The notes under the pieces were generated by a model, which had not been told where the DNA came from, made no database searches, and saw nothing but the letters and a program-made list of their open reading frames with translations. Position numbers and translations under genes: made by a program. Positions 10,784 through 19,492 of a DNA stretch of 64,000 bases are shown in pieces; the stretch's first letter is position 1, and each line of letters begins with the position of its first letter. The DNA comes from Myxococcales bacterium. GTDB taxonomy: Bacteria; Myxococcota; Myxococcia; Myxococcales; JAKAPL01. The stretch is from contig JAJXUD010000002.1 of the NCBI GenBank assembly GCA_021783235.1, forward strand, positions 1 to 64,000. Direction: 5' to 3'.

Positions 10784-11614
10784 ATGGCTGCCGCGGCGCG
10801 TAAACTCTTTCGTCACCTCGTCGACCGGCCCGATCACGAGATCGACCTCGCCCGGGCGGCCCTCGCGCTCGCCGCCGACGAGTACCCGGGCCTCGAGGCC
10901 AACCGCTACGTCGATCGTCTCGACGAACTCGCCCACGCCGTCCGCGAGAGCGCGCCGAGCCGAGAGCCGCTCGAGCTCCTCGGCGCCCTCATCGACCAGC
11001 TCAGCCGCGTCGAGCGCTTCCATGGCAATCGGACCGACTACAGCGACCCGCGCAACAGCTTCCTCTCCGACGTCCTCGACCGGCGCACCGGGATCCCGCT
11101 CAGCCTCTCGCTCGTCTACGTCCTCGTCGGCCAGCGGGCCGGCCTCTCGATGGCCGGCATCGCCTTCCCGGGCCACTTCCTCGCGCGCTGCAACCTCGAC
11201 GAGGGCTTCGTCGTCCTCGACGCCTTCGACGGCGGCCGCCAGCTCTCCATCGACGACTGCCAGCGGCTCCTCCGCTCGGTGCAACAGGAGGCCGAGTTCG
11301 ATCGCGAGATGCTCGAGCCCGCGAGCCACCGCGCGATCCTCTTTCGGATGCTCGCCAATCTGAAGTCGGCCTTCATGCGCAACGGCGAGGGGGCGAAGGC
11401 GGTTCGCGCCCTCGACACCATGCTCGTGCTCACGCCGTCGCACCCGAACCTGCTTCGCGACCGCGGCCTCTTGCTCTACGATCTCGAGCGATTCGACGAT
11501 GCCCGCCGCGACCTCGAGCGCTACCAGGAGCTCGCGCCCGCCCGGGCCGCCCAGGACGCCGCCGCGCAGACGATGCTCGCCGTCTCCCGGCGCCGGCGGC
11601 TCTTGCTCAACTAG
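10784..11614 (+). CDS. SirB1-like protein with transglutaminase-like core and TPR tail
   Basis: The protein has 276 residues. The core resembles the SirB1 / transglutaminase-like core 2 family (YSDPRNSFLSDVLDRRTGIPLSLS, then GIAFPGHFLAR). The C-terminal third is a TPR-like helical repeat. The papain-like Cys is replaced in this family, so no enzyme activity is assumed. I chose the ATG at 10784 over an in-frame start at 10688, because the extra segment is not protein-like and a TACACT hexamer lies 6 nt before this ATG. The 3' end overlaps the convergent gene by the four bases CTAG. Confidence 0.75.
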   Translation: MAAAARKLFRHLVDRPDHEIDLARAALALAADEYPGLEANRYVDRLDELAHAVRESAPSREPLELLGALIDQLSRVERFHGNRTDYSDPRNSFLSDVLDRRTGIPLSLSLVYVLVGQRAGLSMAGIAFPGHFLARCNLDEGFVVLDAFDGGRQLSIDDCQRLLRSVQQEAEFDREMLEPASHRAILFRMLANLKSAFMRNGEGAKAVRALDTMLVLTPSHPNLLRDRGLLLYDLERFDDARRDLERYQELAPARAAQDAAAQTMLAVSRRRRLLLN

Positions 11615-12675
11615 CCCGAGCGGCTGACGAGTCGGTCGTAGAGCCGGTAGGCGCGGTCGGCGAGCGCCGAGAGGACGAAGGTCGCCGCGATGAGCGCCAG
11701 GGCGAGCGTCCAGTAGAGCGGCCAGCCGCAGCGGTCCTGGAACCAGCGCGCGAGGTAGACTCCCTCGATGCCGTGGAAGAGCAGCGCCTCGTGGAAGAAG
11801 TAGGCCGCGAGCGACGAGGTCCCGAACAGCTCGATGAAGCGAACGGCCCCCGAGCGAAGCAGTCGCGGCGAGGCGACGGCCTCCAGCCCGAGGAGCGCCA
11901 CGACGAGCAGGCAGACGATCGCCCAGCGGTCGCCGTGGTTCGTCGGGTCGGTGATCCAGAAGGCGTGCGGCGGATAGAGCTCTTGCCAGAGGCCGCTGGC
12001 GCGGTGCACCGCGAGGCCGGCCGCCGCGAGGCCGCAGAGCCAGAAGACGAGCGCGCGTCGGCTCGCGAAGGCGGCGAGCGAGCCCGCCGAGGCGCCGAGC
12101 CAGACGTAGCCCGCCCACGGGAGGAGCGGGAAGAGCGAGCCCGAGGCGACGTTCAGGAAGTGCGAGAGGGGCCCGCGCAGCGGCTCCGCGAGCGGAGCGG
12201 CGCCGAACGCGGCCGCCGCGAGCACGAGCACCAGCGGCGGGATGGCGCGGGGGAAGGGCGCGAGCAGCGCGAGGACGGGCAAGGCGACGGCGAGCGAGAG
12301 GCCGATGCAGCCGAGGATGTCGATCCGCAGGAGGTAACGGGGCTCCCGAAAGATGGGAAACCACATCCAGTTCACGAGGCAGGCGACGAACAGCACCTCG
12401 CCGATGCGCCGCGCCGTCCGCCGCACCCGGCGACCGCGCGCCCCGCCGCGCGCCCCCCGCACCTGAACGAGCGCGATGGAGAAGCCGGCCGCGAAGGTGA
12501 AGGCCGGCGCCACGAGCCCGTCGAACCGCTGCAGGCCGTCGAAGAGGGGCCCGGCGCGCAGCTCGGGACGCAGGAGCGCGAGCGCGTGCGTCTGCACCAT
12601 GAAGAGGACCGAGAGCCCTCGCAGCCAGTCGAGGGCGAGGATCCGTCCGGCCGCCGGCGCGCGACCTCGGGTCAC
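11611..12675 (-). CDS. DUF1624/HGSNAT-like multi-pass membrane protein
   Basis: The protein has 354 residues with a GTG start and about ten hydrophobic segments. The N-terminus RILALDWLRGLSVLFMVQTH matches the opening of the heparan-alpha-glucosaminide N-acetyltransferase-like/DUF1624 family (LDxLRG followed by MxxxH). By family analogy it may transfer an acyl group to a cell-envelope sugar, but the substrate is unknown. The convergent SirB1-like gene shares its last four bases. The large exported protein gene is upstream on the same strand, 75 nt away. Confidence 0.65.
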   Translation of the reverse strand: MTRGRAPAAGRILALDWLRGLSVLFMVQTHALALLRPELRAGPLFDGLQRFDGLVAPAFTFAAGFSIALVQVRGARGGARGRRVRRTARRIGEVLFVACLVNWMWFPIFREPRYLLRIDILGCIGLSLAVALPVLALLAPFPRAIPPLVLVLAAAAFGAAPLAEPLRGPLSHFLNVASGSLFPLLPWAGYVWLGASAGSLAAFASRRALVFWLCGLAAAGLAVHRASGLWQELYPPHAFWITDPTNHGDRWAIVCLLVVALLGLEAVASPRLLRSGAVRFIELFGTSSLAAYFFHEALLFHGIEGVYLARWFQDRCGWPLYWTLALALIAATFVLSALADRAYRLYDRLVSRSG

Positions 12676-12750
12676 GAGCGGCGCGCCGAAGGGGCTACAG
12701 GCGAGGCGGTGCCGGGCTTTGAAGCGCGGATGCGCACGAGGGGCTCCGAA

Positions 12751-15057
12751 TCAGAAGTTCGCGCCGATGTCGCCGATCGAGACCGACGGGCCGAAGATGA
12801 ACGAGAGCTGCTGCGCGTAGTGCTGCGCCGGCACGGGGATCACCGTTGGGGAGTATTCGAACCAGGCGTGGATCCCGACCGAGGCCTGGGTCGGCTGGTT
12901 CGCGTTCAGGATGGGGACCGTCAGGCCGAGGCCGGTGACGATGGAGAGTTCCGCGCTCGGGCCCGGGACGCCCGGCGCGATGGGGGCGGCGGCGAGGTCC
13001 GTGCCGAAGAGGCCCACCTCGAGGTCGATCGGAAACTCCTTGCCCTCGCGATCGAGCGCCGCGAGCCGCAAGAGGGCGCCGGCGCTGAACGCGACGACCC
13101 CGGCGTCGGGACCGGAGGTGAGCCGGTAGAGCCCCGTGGGAATGGTCGCCGAGCCGTAGAGGCGCAGCCGCTCGTTGCCGAAGATGAGCGTCAGCTCCTG
13201 TCCGGTGACTCCGCCGACGCCGTCGCCCGCGGCATAGGGGTCGCCGGGCTCGTGGGCGAGCGAGACGTGGACGTGATCGAACGGCTTCACCGGGACGCTG
13301 GGCTCGATCCAGACCGACTCGTGGCCGGGGAGGGGAGCGATGGCGAGCAGCTTCGAGAAGCCGCCGGGGGCGGCCGTGCCGTCGGAGTGGCTGACGGCGA
13401 GCGTGAGGCGGAGCCGCTGGGGGCCCTCCTCCGGGGTGATGGCGCCGCGGTCGATGCGCAGGCGGCAGGAGTGGCGGCTCTCGAAGGGCAGGTTGACGGT
13501 CTCGCCGGGAAGGATGCGCCGCTCGCCTCCGCCGGCGCCGCGGCAGAGGACGGCGATGAAGCGGTTCGCGCGCGGCTCTTCGGGGGCGAGGGAGATCGGG
13601 ACGCTGACCGGCCGGACCTTGTAGCCGGGCTCGGCGGAAAAGACCGCGAGGGGCGGCTCCTCCGGCCCGAGGCCGGCCTCGATCGGGCGGTAGCCCACGA
13701 GGATCGGGATGGTGCCGCCGCTCGGGGCGGTCCCCTGGATCTCGAGCCGCGGGCGGCTGCCGAGCACCTGGTAGTAGCCCGGCAAGGACTCGGGCGTGAG
13801 GGCGGGCGCGAGGCTCGGATCGGGGACGAGGAGATCGACGCGCACCCGACGGTTCGTGGGGATGGCGTCGAGCTCGCCGATCTGCGGGTCGACGAGCCGC
13901 GCGCGGGTGCCGAGGTGACCCTCCGTGATCGGGACGGTCACCGAGCCGACGAGCGCGTGCGTGGTCCCGGAGAGCAGCCGGACGTCGAGCGACGGCAGCC
14001 CCCGGGCGGGGACGTGGCCGAGGGAGACGACGAGGCGCCGGCCGTCGGCGGACTGCGAGAGGACGGCCGAGGCGGAGGGCGGCGACGTCTCGACGGTGAG
14101 GTCCTGCGGTCCGTGGGGGCAGCTCTCGCCGAGCGCGAGCGGCAGCCGGTGGTCGTCGACGCCCCCGAGGAGGGCTGGGGCGAGCGGCCGGAGCTGGCAG
14201 CGGGCGAGGGGCAGCGTCACCACCGCCTTGGAGACGAGGCCATGCGGACCTCGCAGCGCCACGCCGTCGCGCAGCTCGAGCTGAACGGCGAGCGAGGCGC
14301 CCGACTCGGGGGGCGTGACCACGAGCCGGTCGCCCTCGTCCGAGAGCCGGCAGGAGGTCTCGCAGCTCGCCGCCTCGACGGCGCCCGGCCAGGCGACGGG
14401 CAGCGCGGCCTCGCTCCGCCAGGCCTCGAGCGGTGCCGCGCGGACCGGGGGCTGGTCGAGCACGTAGCGGCGCACCGGGACCCGGAAGGCCTCGAGTGGG
14501 CGAGGCGCGCCGTGCCGGTCCCAGAGGACGAACGGCTCGCCCGGCGGGGGCATCCCCGAAGGAAGCCGCAGGATGACGAGGCCAGAGGGCCCGCGCGGCA
14601 ACGCCGCGTGGAGCGTCGCGACGGGAATCGGGATCTCGCAACGCTCGATCTGGTTCTCCAGGGTGACCGACGGGCAGACGGAGCTCGAGAACGTTGCAGC
14701 GCCCTCGTCCCGCCACCAGATCGGCCGGTTCGAGAGCTCCGCGCCGCGCAAGAAAGCGAGGCCGCGGTCGAGGTCGATCTCCGCCCAGGCGGGCTCGCGC
14801 GGCAGCGGGCCGACGCCGACCAGCGTCTCGACGCGCGGCGCGGCGCAGTCGCCGTAGGCGAGCTCGGCGCGCGCGCCGGTGCCTCCCGGGGCGAGGCGCA
14901 GGGAGCCGCCGGGAGTGATCGAGAAGGCCGGGTCGCCCGTCACCCTGCAGAAGCGGCCCGTGGGCGGCTCGACGAGCGCCCCCGATTCGACGGCGACGAC
15001 CGGGCGGGCGGCGGTCGCGGCGAAGAGGAGCGACGACAGGGCGCCGAGCAAGGGCAT
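12751..15057 (-). CDS. large exported protein of unknown function, outer-membrane-like C-terminus
   Basis: The protein has 768 residues. The N-terminus MPLLGALSSLLFAATAARPVVAVESG is a secretion signal. The body is beta-strand-rich with scattered Cys and no domain I recognise. The last 150 or so residues contain alternating strands (SAELSIVTGLGLTVPI, ASVGIHAWFEYSP) and the protein ends in ...GDIGANF, a terminal Phe typical of outer-membrane barrels. I infer an outer-membrane or surface protein. It faces the pyruvate oxidoreductase gene across a divergent gap. A TACACA hexamer lies 6 nt before the ATG, with no ribosome-binding site. Confidence 0.65.
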   Translation of the reverse strand: MPLLGALSSLLFAATAARPVVAVESGALVEPPTGRFCRVTGDPAFSITPGGSLRLAPGGTGARAELAYGDCAAPRVETLVGVGPLPREPAWAEIDLDRGLAFLRGAELSNRPIWWRDEGAATFSSSVCPSVTLENQIERCEIPIPVATLHAALPRGPSGLVILRLPSGMPPPGEPFVLWDRHGAPRPLEAFRVPVRRYVLDQPPVRAAPLEAWRSEAALPVAWPGAVEAASCETSCRLSDEGDRLVVTPPESGASLAVQLELRDGVALRGPHGLVSKAVVTLPLARCQLRPLAPALLGGVDDHRLPLALGESCPHGPQDLTVETSPPSASAVLSQSADGRRLVVSLGHVPARGLPSLDVRLLSGTTHALVGSVTVPITEGHLGTRARLVDPQIGELDAIPTNRRVRVDLLVPDPSLAPALTPESLPGYYQVLGSRPRLEIQGTAPSGGTIPILVGYRPIEAGLGPEEPPLAVFSAEPGYKVRPVSVPISLAPEEPRANRFIAVLCRGAGGGERRILPGETVNLPFESRHSCRLRIDRGAITPEEGPQRLRLTLAVSHSDGTAAPGGFSKLLAIAPLPGHESVWIEPSVPVKPFDHVHVSLAHEPGDPYAAGDGVGGVTGQELTLIFGNERLRLYGSATIPTGLYRLTSGPDAGVVAFSAGALLRLAALDREGKEFPIDLEVGLFGTDLAAAPIAPGVPGPSAELSIVTGLGLTVPILNANQPTQASVGIHAWFEYSPTVIPVPAQHYAQQLSFIFGPSVSIGDIGANF

Positions 15058-15193
15058 GGTTCGTGTGTATCGCGGGGACCTGGGGATGAGAAGCGGCCCG
15101 ACGGGTCGTGCAATGGATGCGCGTCTCGCCCCCAGACGCGCATTCGCTGCGCCTCCCCCTGGTCGGATCGCCGATCGTCGGACGGCCCCGGCC

Positions 15194-15221
15194 TTGCTTG
15201 AGCTGATTGGAACCTTATATC
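15194..15221 (+). promoter_or_regulatory. candidate promoter of the pyruvate:ferredoxin oxidoreductase gene
   Basis: TTGCTT at 15194-15199 and TATATC at 15216-15221 are 16 nt apart in the divergent gap 15058-15233. The -10 falls only 12 nt before the TTG start used here, so either the leader is very short or translation starts at the ATG at 15264. Confidence 0.35.
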
Positions 15222-15233
15222 CAGGCGGGAACC

Positions 15234-18200
15234 TTGAGCGAGATCACCGAAGCGACCGAGGCGATGATGGACGGCAACGAGGCGGCAGCCTCGGTGGCCT
15301 ACCGGCTCAGCGAGCTGGTCGCGCTCTACCCAATCACCCCCTCCTCGGCGATGGGGGAGCTGTCGGACGAATGGGCCTCTGAAGGGAGGCCGAACCTGTG
15401 GGGCGAGGTTCCGAGAGTCGTGGAGGCGCAGTCGGAGGCGGGGGCGGCGGGAATCCTCCACGGCGCGCTTCAGGCCGGCGCGCTCGCGACCACTTTCACG
15501 GCGTCGCAGGGGCTCCTGCTCATGATCCCGGAGCTCTACAAGATCGCCGGCGAGCTGACGCCCTGCTGTCTGCACGTGGCGGCCCGGGCGCTCGCGACGC
15601 ACGCGCTCTCGATCTTCGGCGATCACTCGGACGTGATGGCCTGCCGGCAGACGGGGGCGGCGATGCTCTGCTCCGCCTCGGTCCAGGAGGCCCATGACCT
15701 CGCGGCCGTCGCGCACACGGCCTCGCTCGAGGCCCGGCTCCCCTTCCTCCACTTCTTCGACGGCTTTCGAACCTCGCACGAGATCGCGAAGATCCGGACC
15801 CTGTCGAACGGGGATCTCGAGGCCCTCGTCTCGGCCGCCGCGGTCACGGCCCACCGTGAGCGCGCCCTGACCCCCGATCGGCCGGTGCTCCGCGGCAGCT
15901 CGCAGAACCCTGACACGTTCTTCCAGTCTCGCGAGGCGCAGAACCCCTACCACCTGGCCTGCCCGAACCTGGTCGAGCGGGCGATGGCCCGGCTCGGCGC
16001 GCGCACGGGTCGCCGCTACGGCCTCTTCGACTACGTGGGCCATCCCGAGGCCGAGTGGGTCGTCGTCGCGATGGGGTCGGGCTGCGAGACCGTCCAGGCG
16101 ATCGTGGAGCGCTGGGTGGCGCGCGGGGAACGGGTGGGGCTCGTCAAGGTGCGGCTCTACCGGCCGTTCGACGCGCGTCGCTTCCTCGCCGCGATCCCGA
16201 AGAGCGTCCGGCGCATCGCGGTCCTCGATCGGACGAAGGAGCCCGGGTCCTTGGGCGAGCCGCTCTTCCTCGACGTCTCGGCGGCCCTGCACGAGGCGGA
16301 GCGGGAGACAGGTGTGCCGGGCCCGCAGGTCCACGGCGGCCGCTACGGGCTCGGCGGCAAGGAGTTCACCCCGGCGATGGTGGCCGCGGTCTTCGAAGAG
16401 CTGGCGCGCGAGGCGCCGCGAGCTCGCTTCACCGTCGGGATCGACGACGACGTGACGAACCTCTCGCTCCGGCCGGTGCTCGTCGACGGGGAGCCGCGCG
16501 ACGTCGTCCGGGCGGTCTTCTATGGCCTGGGATCCGATGGCACGGTGGGGGCGAACAAGAGCTCGATCAAGATCCTGGGGGAGGGAGAGGGCCGGTTCGC
16601 CCAGGGGTTCTTCGTCTACGACAGCAAGAAGTCCGGGGCGCTGACGGTGTCGCACCTGCGCTTTGGCCCGACGCCGATCCGGGCGCCCTACCTCATCGAG
16701 GGCGCGAGCTTCGTCGCCTGCCACCACTTCGCGCTGCTCGAGCGCGTCGACGTCCTCGAACGAGCGAGCCATGGCGCGACGCTGCTGTTGAACGCGCCCT
16801 ACCCGGCGGCGGAGCTCTGGGAGCGGCTGCCCGTGGGGCTGCGGCAGTCGATTCACGACGAGGACGTCCGGCTCTTCGCGGTGGATGCCTCGAAGGTGGC
16901 TCGGGAGGCCGGGCTGCCCGGTCGAACCAACACGGTCCTGCAGACCTGCTTCTTCGCGCTCTCGAACGTCCTGCCCGAGGCCCAGGCCATCGATCGGATC
17001 AAGCGCTCCATCGAGAAGAGTTACGCCCGAAAGGGTGCGGAGGTGGTGCAGAAGAACTTCGCGGCGGTCGATCGGGCGCTCGCCGGGCTCGCCGAGGTCC
17101 CGCGGGGTCCTCGTCCGGGGGGCGCCGGCGCCGCCTGGTCGCCGATCCCGGACGAGGCGCCAGCCTTCGTTCGGACGGTGACGGCGGCCCTCCTTCGCAA
17201 CGAGGGAGACCGGCTGCCGGCGAGCAGCTTCCCGGTCGACGGGACCTATCCCGTCGGCACCGCGCGCTACGAGAAGCGGAACCTCGCGGAGCAGATCCCG
17301 GTCTGGGACCCGGCCCTCTGCCCCCAGTGCAACAAGTGCGCGCTCCAGTGCCCCCACGCCGCCATCCGACCGAAGGTCTTCCCCTCGGACGCGGCGATCG
17401 CCGCGCCGCAGGGATTCAAGCGGGTGGCGTACCGCGGCGCGGACTTCCCCGGCCACGACTACGCCCTGCAGGTGGCGCCCGAGGATTGCACGGGCTGCGG
17501 CCTCTGCGTCGAGGTCTGCCCCGCCCACGATCCCGCCGACGAGACGCGCAGAGCCATCGCGATGGCGCCGCAGCCGCCGCTCTTGCAGGCCGAGCGGATG
17601 AACTGGCGCTTCTTCCTTGGCCTCCCGGAGGCCGATCGGACGAAGGTGAAGCTCGACCCCAAGGGAAGCCAGTTCCTCGAGCCGCGCTTCGAATTCTCGG
17701 GGGCCTGCGCCGGCTGCGGCGAGACGCCCTACGTCAAGCTGCTCACCCAGCTCTTCGGGGATCGCCTGCTCGTCGCGAACGCCACCGGCTGCTCGTCGAT
17801 CTACGGCGGCAACCTACCGACGACGCCTTATTGCACGGGCGCCGACGGCCGCGGGCCGGCCTGGTCCAACTCGCTCTTCGAGGACAACGCCGAGTTCGGG
17901 CTTGGGATGAGGCTCGGCACGGACGCGCGGAGGACGCTCGCGAGGCAGCTCTTGCGCGCCAACGCGTCGCGCGTCGGCGAGCTCCTCGTCACCGAGATCC
18001 TGGAGGCCCGCGAGGACGGCGAGGCGGCGATCGCGGCGCAGAGGCAGAGGGTCGAGCGGCTTCGCGCGAGGCTCCGGGAGGCCGACCTCGCGGGCGAGGG
18101 CTTTGCGCGGGCGCTCGCGGCTTGCGCCGACGACCTCGTCCGCAAGACCGTCTGGATCGTCGGCGGCGACGGCTGGGCCTACGACATTGGCTTCGGCGGC

Positions 18201-18800
18201 CTCGATCACGTCCTTGCCTCGGGGCTCGACGTGAACCTGCTCGTGCTCGACACCGAGGTCTACTCGAACACCGGCGGCCAGCAGTCCAAGGCGACGCCGC
18301 TGCTCGCGACCGCCCGCTTCGCCGCAGCCGGGAAGGCCACTCGAAAGAAGGACCTCGGCCTGATGGCGATGGCGTACCGGGACGTCTATGTCGCCCGCGT
18401 GGCCATGGGCGCGAAGGACGGGCAGACGGTGCGCGCGCTCGTCGAGGCCGAGAGCTACCCGGGGCCGTCGCTCGTCATCGCCTACGGTCCGTGCATCGCC
18501 CACGGTTACGATCTCGCCTTTGGCGCGGACCAGCAGCGGCTCGCCGTGGCCTCGGGCGCATGGCTCCTCTACCGGCACGACCCGCGCCGGCTCGAACGCG
18601 GCGAGTCGGCCCTGCAGCTCGACTCCGCGGAGCCCAAGGTCGAACTCGACCGCTACCTCGCCCGGGAGACGCGCTTCCACGCGGTCAAGTCGGGCGATCC
18701 CGGAAGGCGCGAGAAGCTGCTCGAGGCGGCGCGCGCCGAGGTGAAAGAGCGCTACGCGCTTCATCGGCATCTCGCGGCGTCGAAGACCAAGGGAGCCTGA
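15234..18800 (+). CDS. nifJ: pyruvate:ferredoxin (flavodoxin) oxidoreductase
   Basis: The protein has 1188 residues in a single chain. It oxidises pyruvate to acetyl-CoA and CO2 and passes electrons to ferredoxin or flavodoxin. In order: a pyrimidine-binding domain with ALYPITPSS near the N-terminus; a 2[4Fe-4S] ferredoxin domain (CPQCNKCALQC from Cys696; CTGCGLCVEVC from Cys752); CAGCGE near 825 beside a third cluster; and a TPP-binding domain with GDGWAYDIG (about 977) and NTGGQQSKATP. The start is uncertain: TTG at 15234 has AGGCGGGA just upstream, and ATG at 15264 is also possible. It suggests anaerobic or microaerobic pyruvate use, and the CstA-type carrier downstream fits. Confidence 0.95.
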   Translation: MSEITEATEAMMDGNEAAASVAYRLSELVALYPITPSSAMGELSDEWASEGRPNLWGEVPRVVEAQSEAGAAGILHGALQAGALATTFTASQGLLLMIPELYKIAGELTPCCLHVAARALATHALSIFGDHSDVMACRQTGAAMLCSASVQEAHDLAAVAHTASLEARLPFLHFFDGFRTSHEIAKIRTLSNGDLEALVSAAAVTAHRERALTPDRPVLRGSSQNPDTFFQSREAQNPYHLACPNLVERAMARLGARTGRRYGLFDYVGHPEAEWVVVAMGSGCETVQAIVERWVARGERVGLVKVRLYRPFDARRFLAAIPKSVRRIAVLDRTKEPGSLGEPLFLDVSAALHEAERETGVPGPQVHGGRYGLGGKEFTPAMVAAVFEELAREAPRARFTVGIDDDVTNLSLRPVLVDGEPRDVVRAVFYGLGSDGTVGANKSSIKILGEGEGRFAQGFFVYDSKKSGALTVSHLRFGPTPIRAPYLIEGASFVACHHFALLERVDVLERASHGATLLLNAPYPAAELWERLPVGLRQSIHDEDVRLFAVDASKVAREAGLPGRTNTVLQTCFFALSNVLPEAQAIDRIKRSIEKSYARKGAEVVQKNFAAVDRALAGLAEVPRGPRPGGAGAAWSPIPDEAPAFVRTVTAALLRNEGDRLPASSFPVDGTYPVGTARYEKRNLAEQIPVWDPALCPQCNKCALQCPHAAIRPKVFPSDAAIAAPQGFKRVAYRGADFPGHDYALQVAPEDCTGCGLCVEVCPAHDPADETRRAIAMAPQPPLLQAERMNWRFFLGLPEADRTKVKLDPKGSQFLEPRFEFSGACAGCGETPYVKLLTQLFGDRLLVANATGCSSIYGGNLPTTPYCTGADGRGPAWSNSLFEDNAEFGLGMRLGTDARRTLARQLLRANASRVGELLVTEILEAREDGEAAIAAQRQRVERLRARLREADLAGEGFARALAACADDLVRKTVWIVGGDGWAYDIGFGGLDHVLASGLDVNLLVLDTEVYSNTGGQQSKATPLLATARFAAAGKATRKKDLGLMAMAYRDVYVARVAMGAKDGQTVRALVEAESYPGPSLVIAYGPCIAHGYDLAFGADQQRLAVASGAWLLYRHDPRRLERGESALQLDSAEPKVELDRYLARETRFHAVKSGDPGRREKLLEAARAEVKERYALHRHLAASKTKGA

Positions 18801-18817
18801 GCGAGGGTCGTTTTGCG

Positions 18818-19129
18818 TCAGGGGTGGTGAACGCCTCTCGCGCTTGGCCCCTCGATGAGGTCGCGGCCGATGTTGCGCCGGTCGGGGCCGAGCTGGTCGG
18901 CCCGCTGGCCGAGGGCCATGCGGCGTGCGGCCTCGGCAAAGTCGCGCTCCACCGAGAGTGCGTTCTCGTACCGATCCTGCGGGAGCGACTTCAGGAAATT
19001 CACGACCGCGGCCGGCGCCTCGTCCAACTCGGCGCCGTCCACGAGCTCCTCGCGGGTGGATGGGTAGTCCGCGTCGTGGACGTAGGTCCAGACGCTCTCA
19101 TGCGGGTCTTCTCCGATGCCATGTGCCAT
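18818..19129 (-). CDS. DUF2795 family protein
   Basis: The protein has 103 residues and starts MAHGIGEDPHESVW. The central segment (DYPSTREELVDGAELDEAPAAVVNFLKSLP followed by DRYENALSVERDFAEA) matches the pattern of small DUF2795 proteins, in which a short helical domain ends in LPxxxYxSxxDV. Function is unknown. The downstream ORF extension on the same strand is not protein-like. It reads away from the small gene at 19217, so their 5' ends face each other across 87 nt. Confidence 0.65.
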   Translation of the reverse strand: MAHGIGEDPHESVWTYVHDADYPSTREELVDGAELDEAPAAVVNFLKSLPQDRYENALSVERDFAEAARRMALGQRADQLGPDRRNIGRDLIEGPSARGVHHP

Positions 19130-19180
19130 GGACACCTCTTCCTTCAAGGTGGGACTCCGGACGGCCTTCGGCACGTCGTT

Positions 19181-19208
19181 GACGCACTTCCCTCGCGCGT
19201 CGTACACA
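19181..19208 (+). promoter_or_regulatory. candidate promoter of the small gene and cstA
   Basis: TTGACG at 19181-19186 and TACACA at 19203-19208 are 16 nt apart. The -10 ends 8 nt before the ATG at 19217, so the transcript would be nearly leaderless. An AGGAG at 19208-19212 would then lie upstream of the start site; one of the two signals may be chance. Confidence 0.35.
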
Positions 19209-19216
19209 GGAGCCGC

Positions 19217-19492
19217 ATGGATCCCAGCCAGCCAATCGCCGCGGCGCTCGACGCGCTGCTGGAACAGATGATCCGGCAGCAACGCCAAAAGGTCCTCGCG
19301 CACGCCCGCGAGCTCGTGCCGCAGCTCACCGCGGACGACGTCCTGAATCCGGACGATCACGCCGCCCTGGCGAACGACGGCCGCTTCAACTACGAGGACG
19401 GCATCCTCGCCGGCCTGCTCTCGGGCCAGATGGCCCTGCGGGCCCACTTCGCGGCCCAACGGCCAGCGGCGACGGACATCGAGCAGTCGTGA
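19217..19492 (+). CDS. small protein of unknown function coupled to cstA
   Basis: The protein has 91 residues and is probably soluble and helical (MDPSQPIAAALDALLEQMIRQQ...). It has a conserved-looking central stretch, ELVPQLTADDVLNPDDH, then NYEDGILAGLLSG. I do not recognise the family. It is not the YbdD/YjiX (DUF466) partner that usually follows cstA. The stop overlaps the GTG of cstA (GTGA), so the two are made together and it may assist or regulate the carrier; that is inference from arrangement only. Confidence 0.6.
   Translation: MDPSQPIAAALDALLEQMIRQQRQKVLAHARELVPQLTADDVLNPDDHAALANDGRFNYEDGILAGLLSGQMALRAHFAAQRPAATDIEQS

Noticed and set aside
16055-19492. 1145-residue plus-strand frame overlapping nifJ
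   Set aside because: Most of it is a shadow of nifJ; only the last 91 codons from the ATG at 19217 form a plausible gene.
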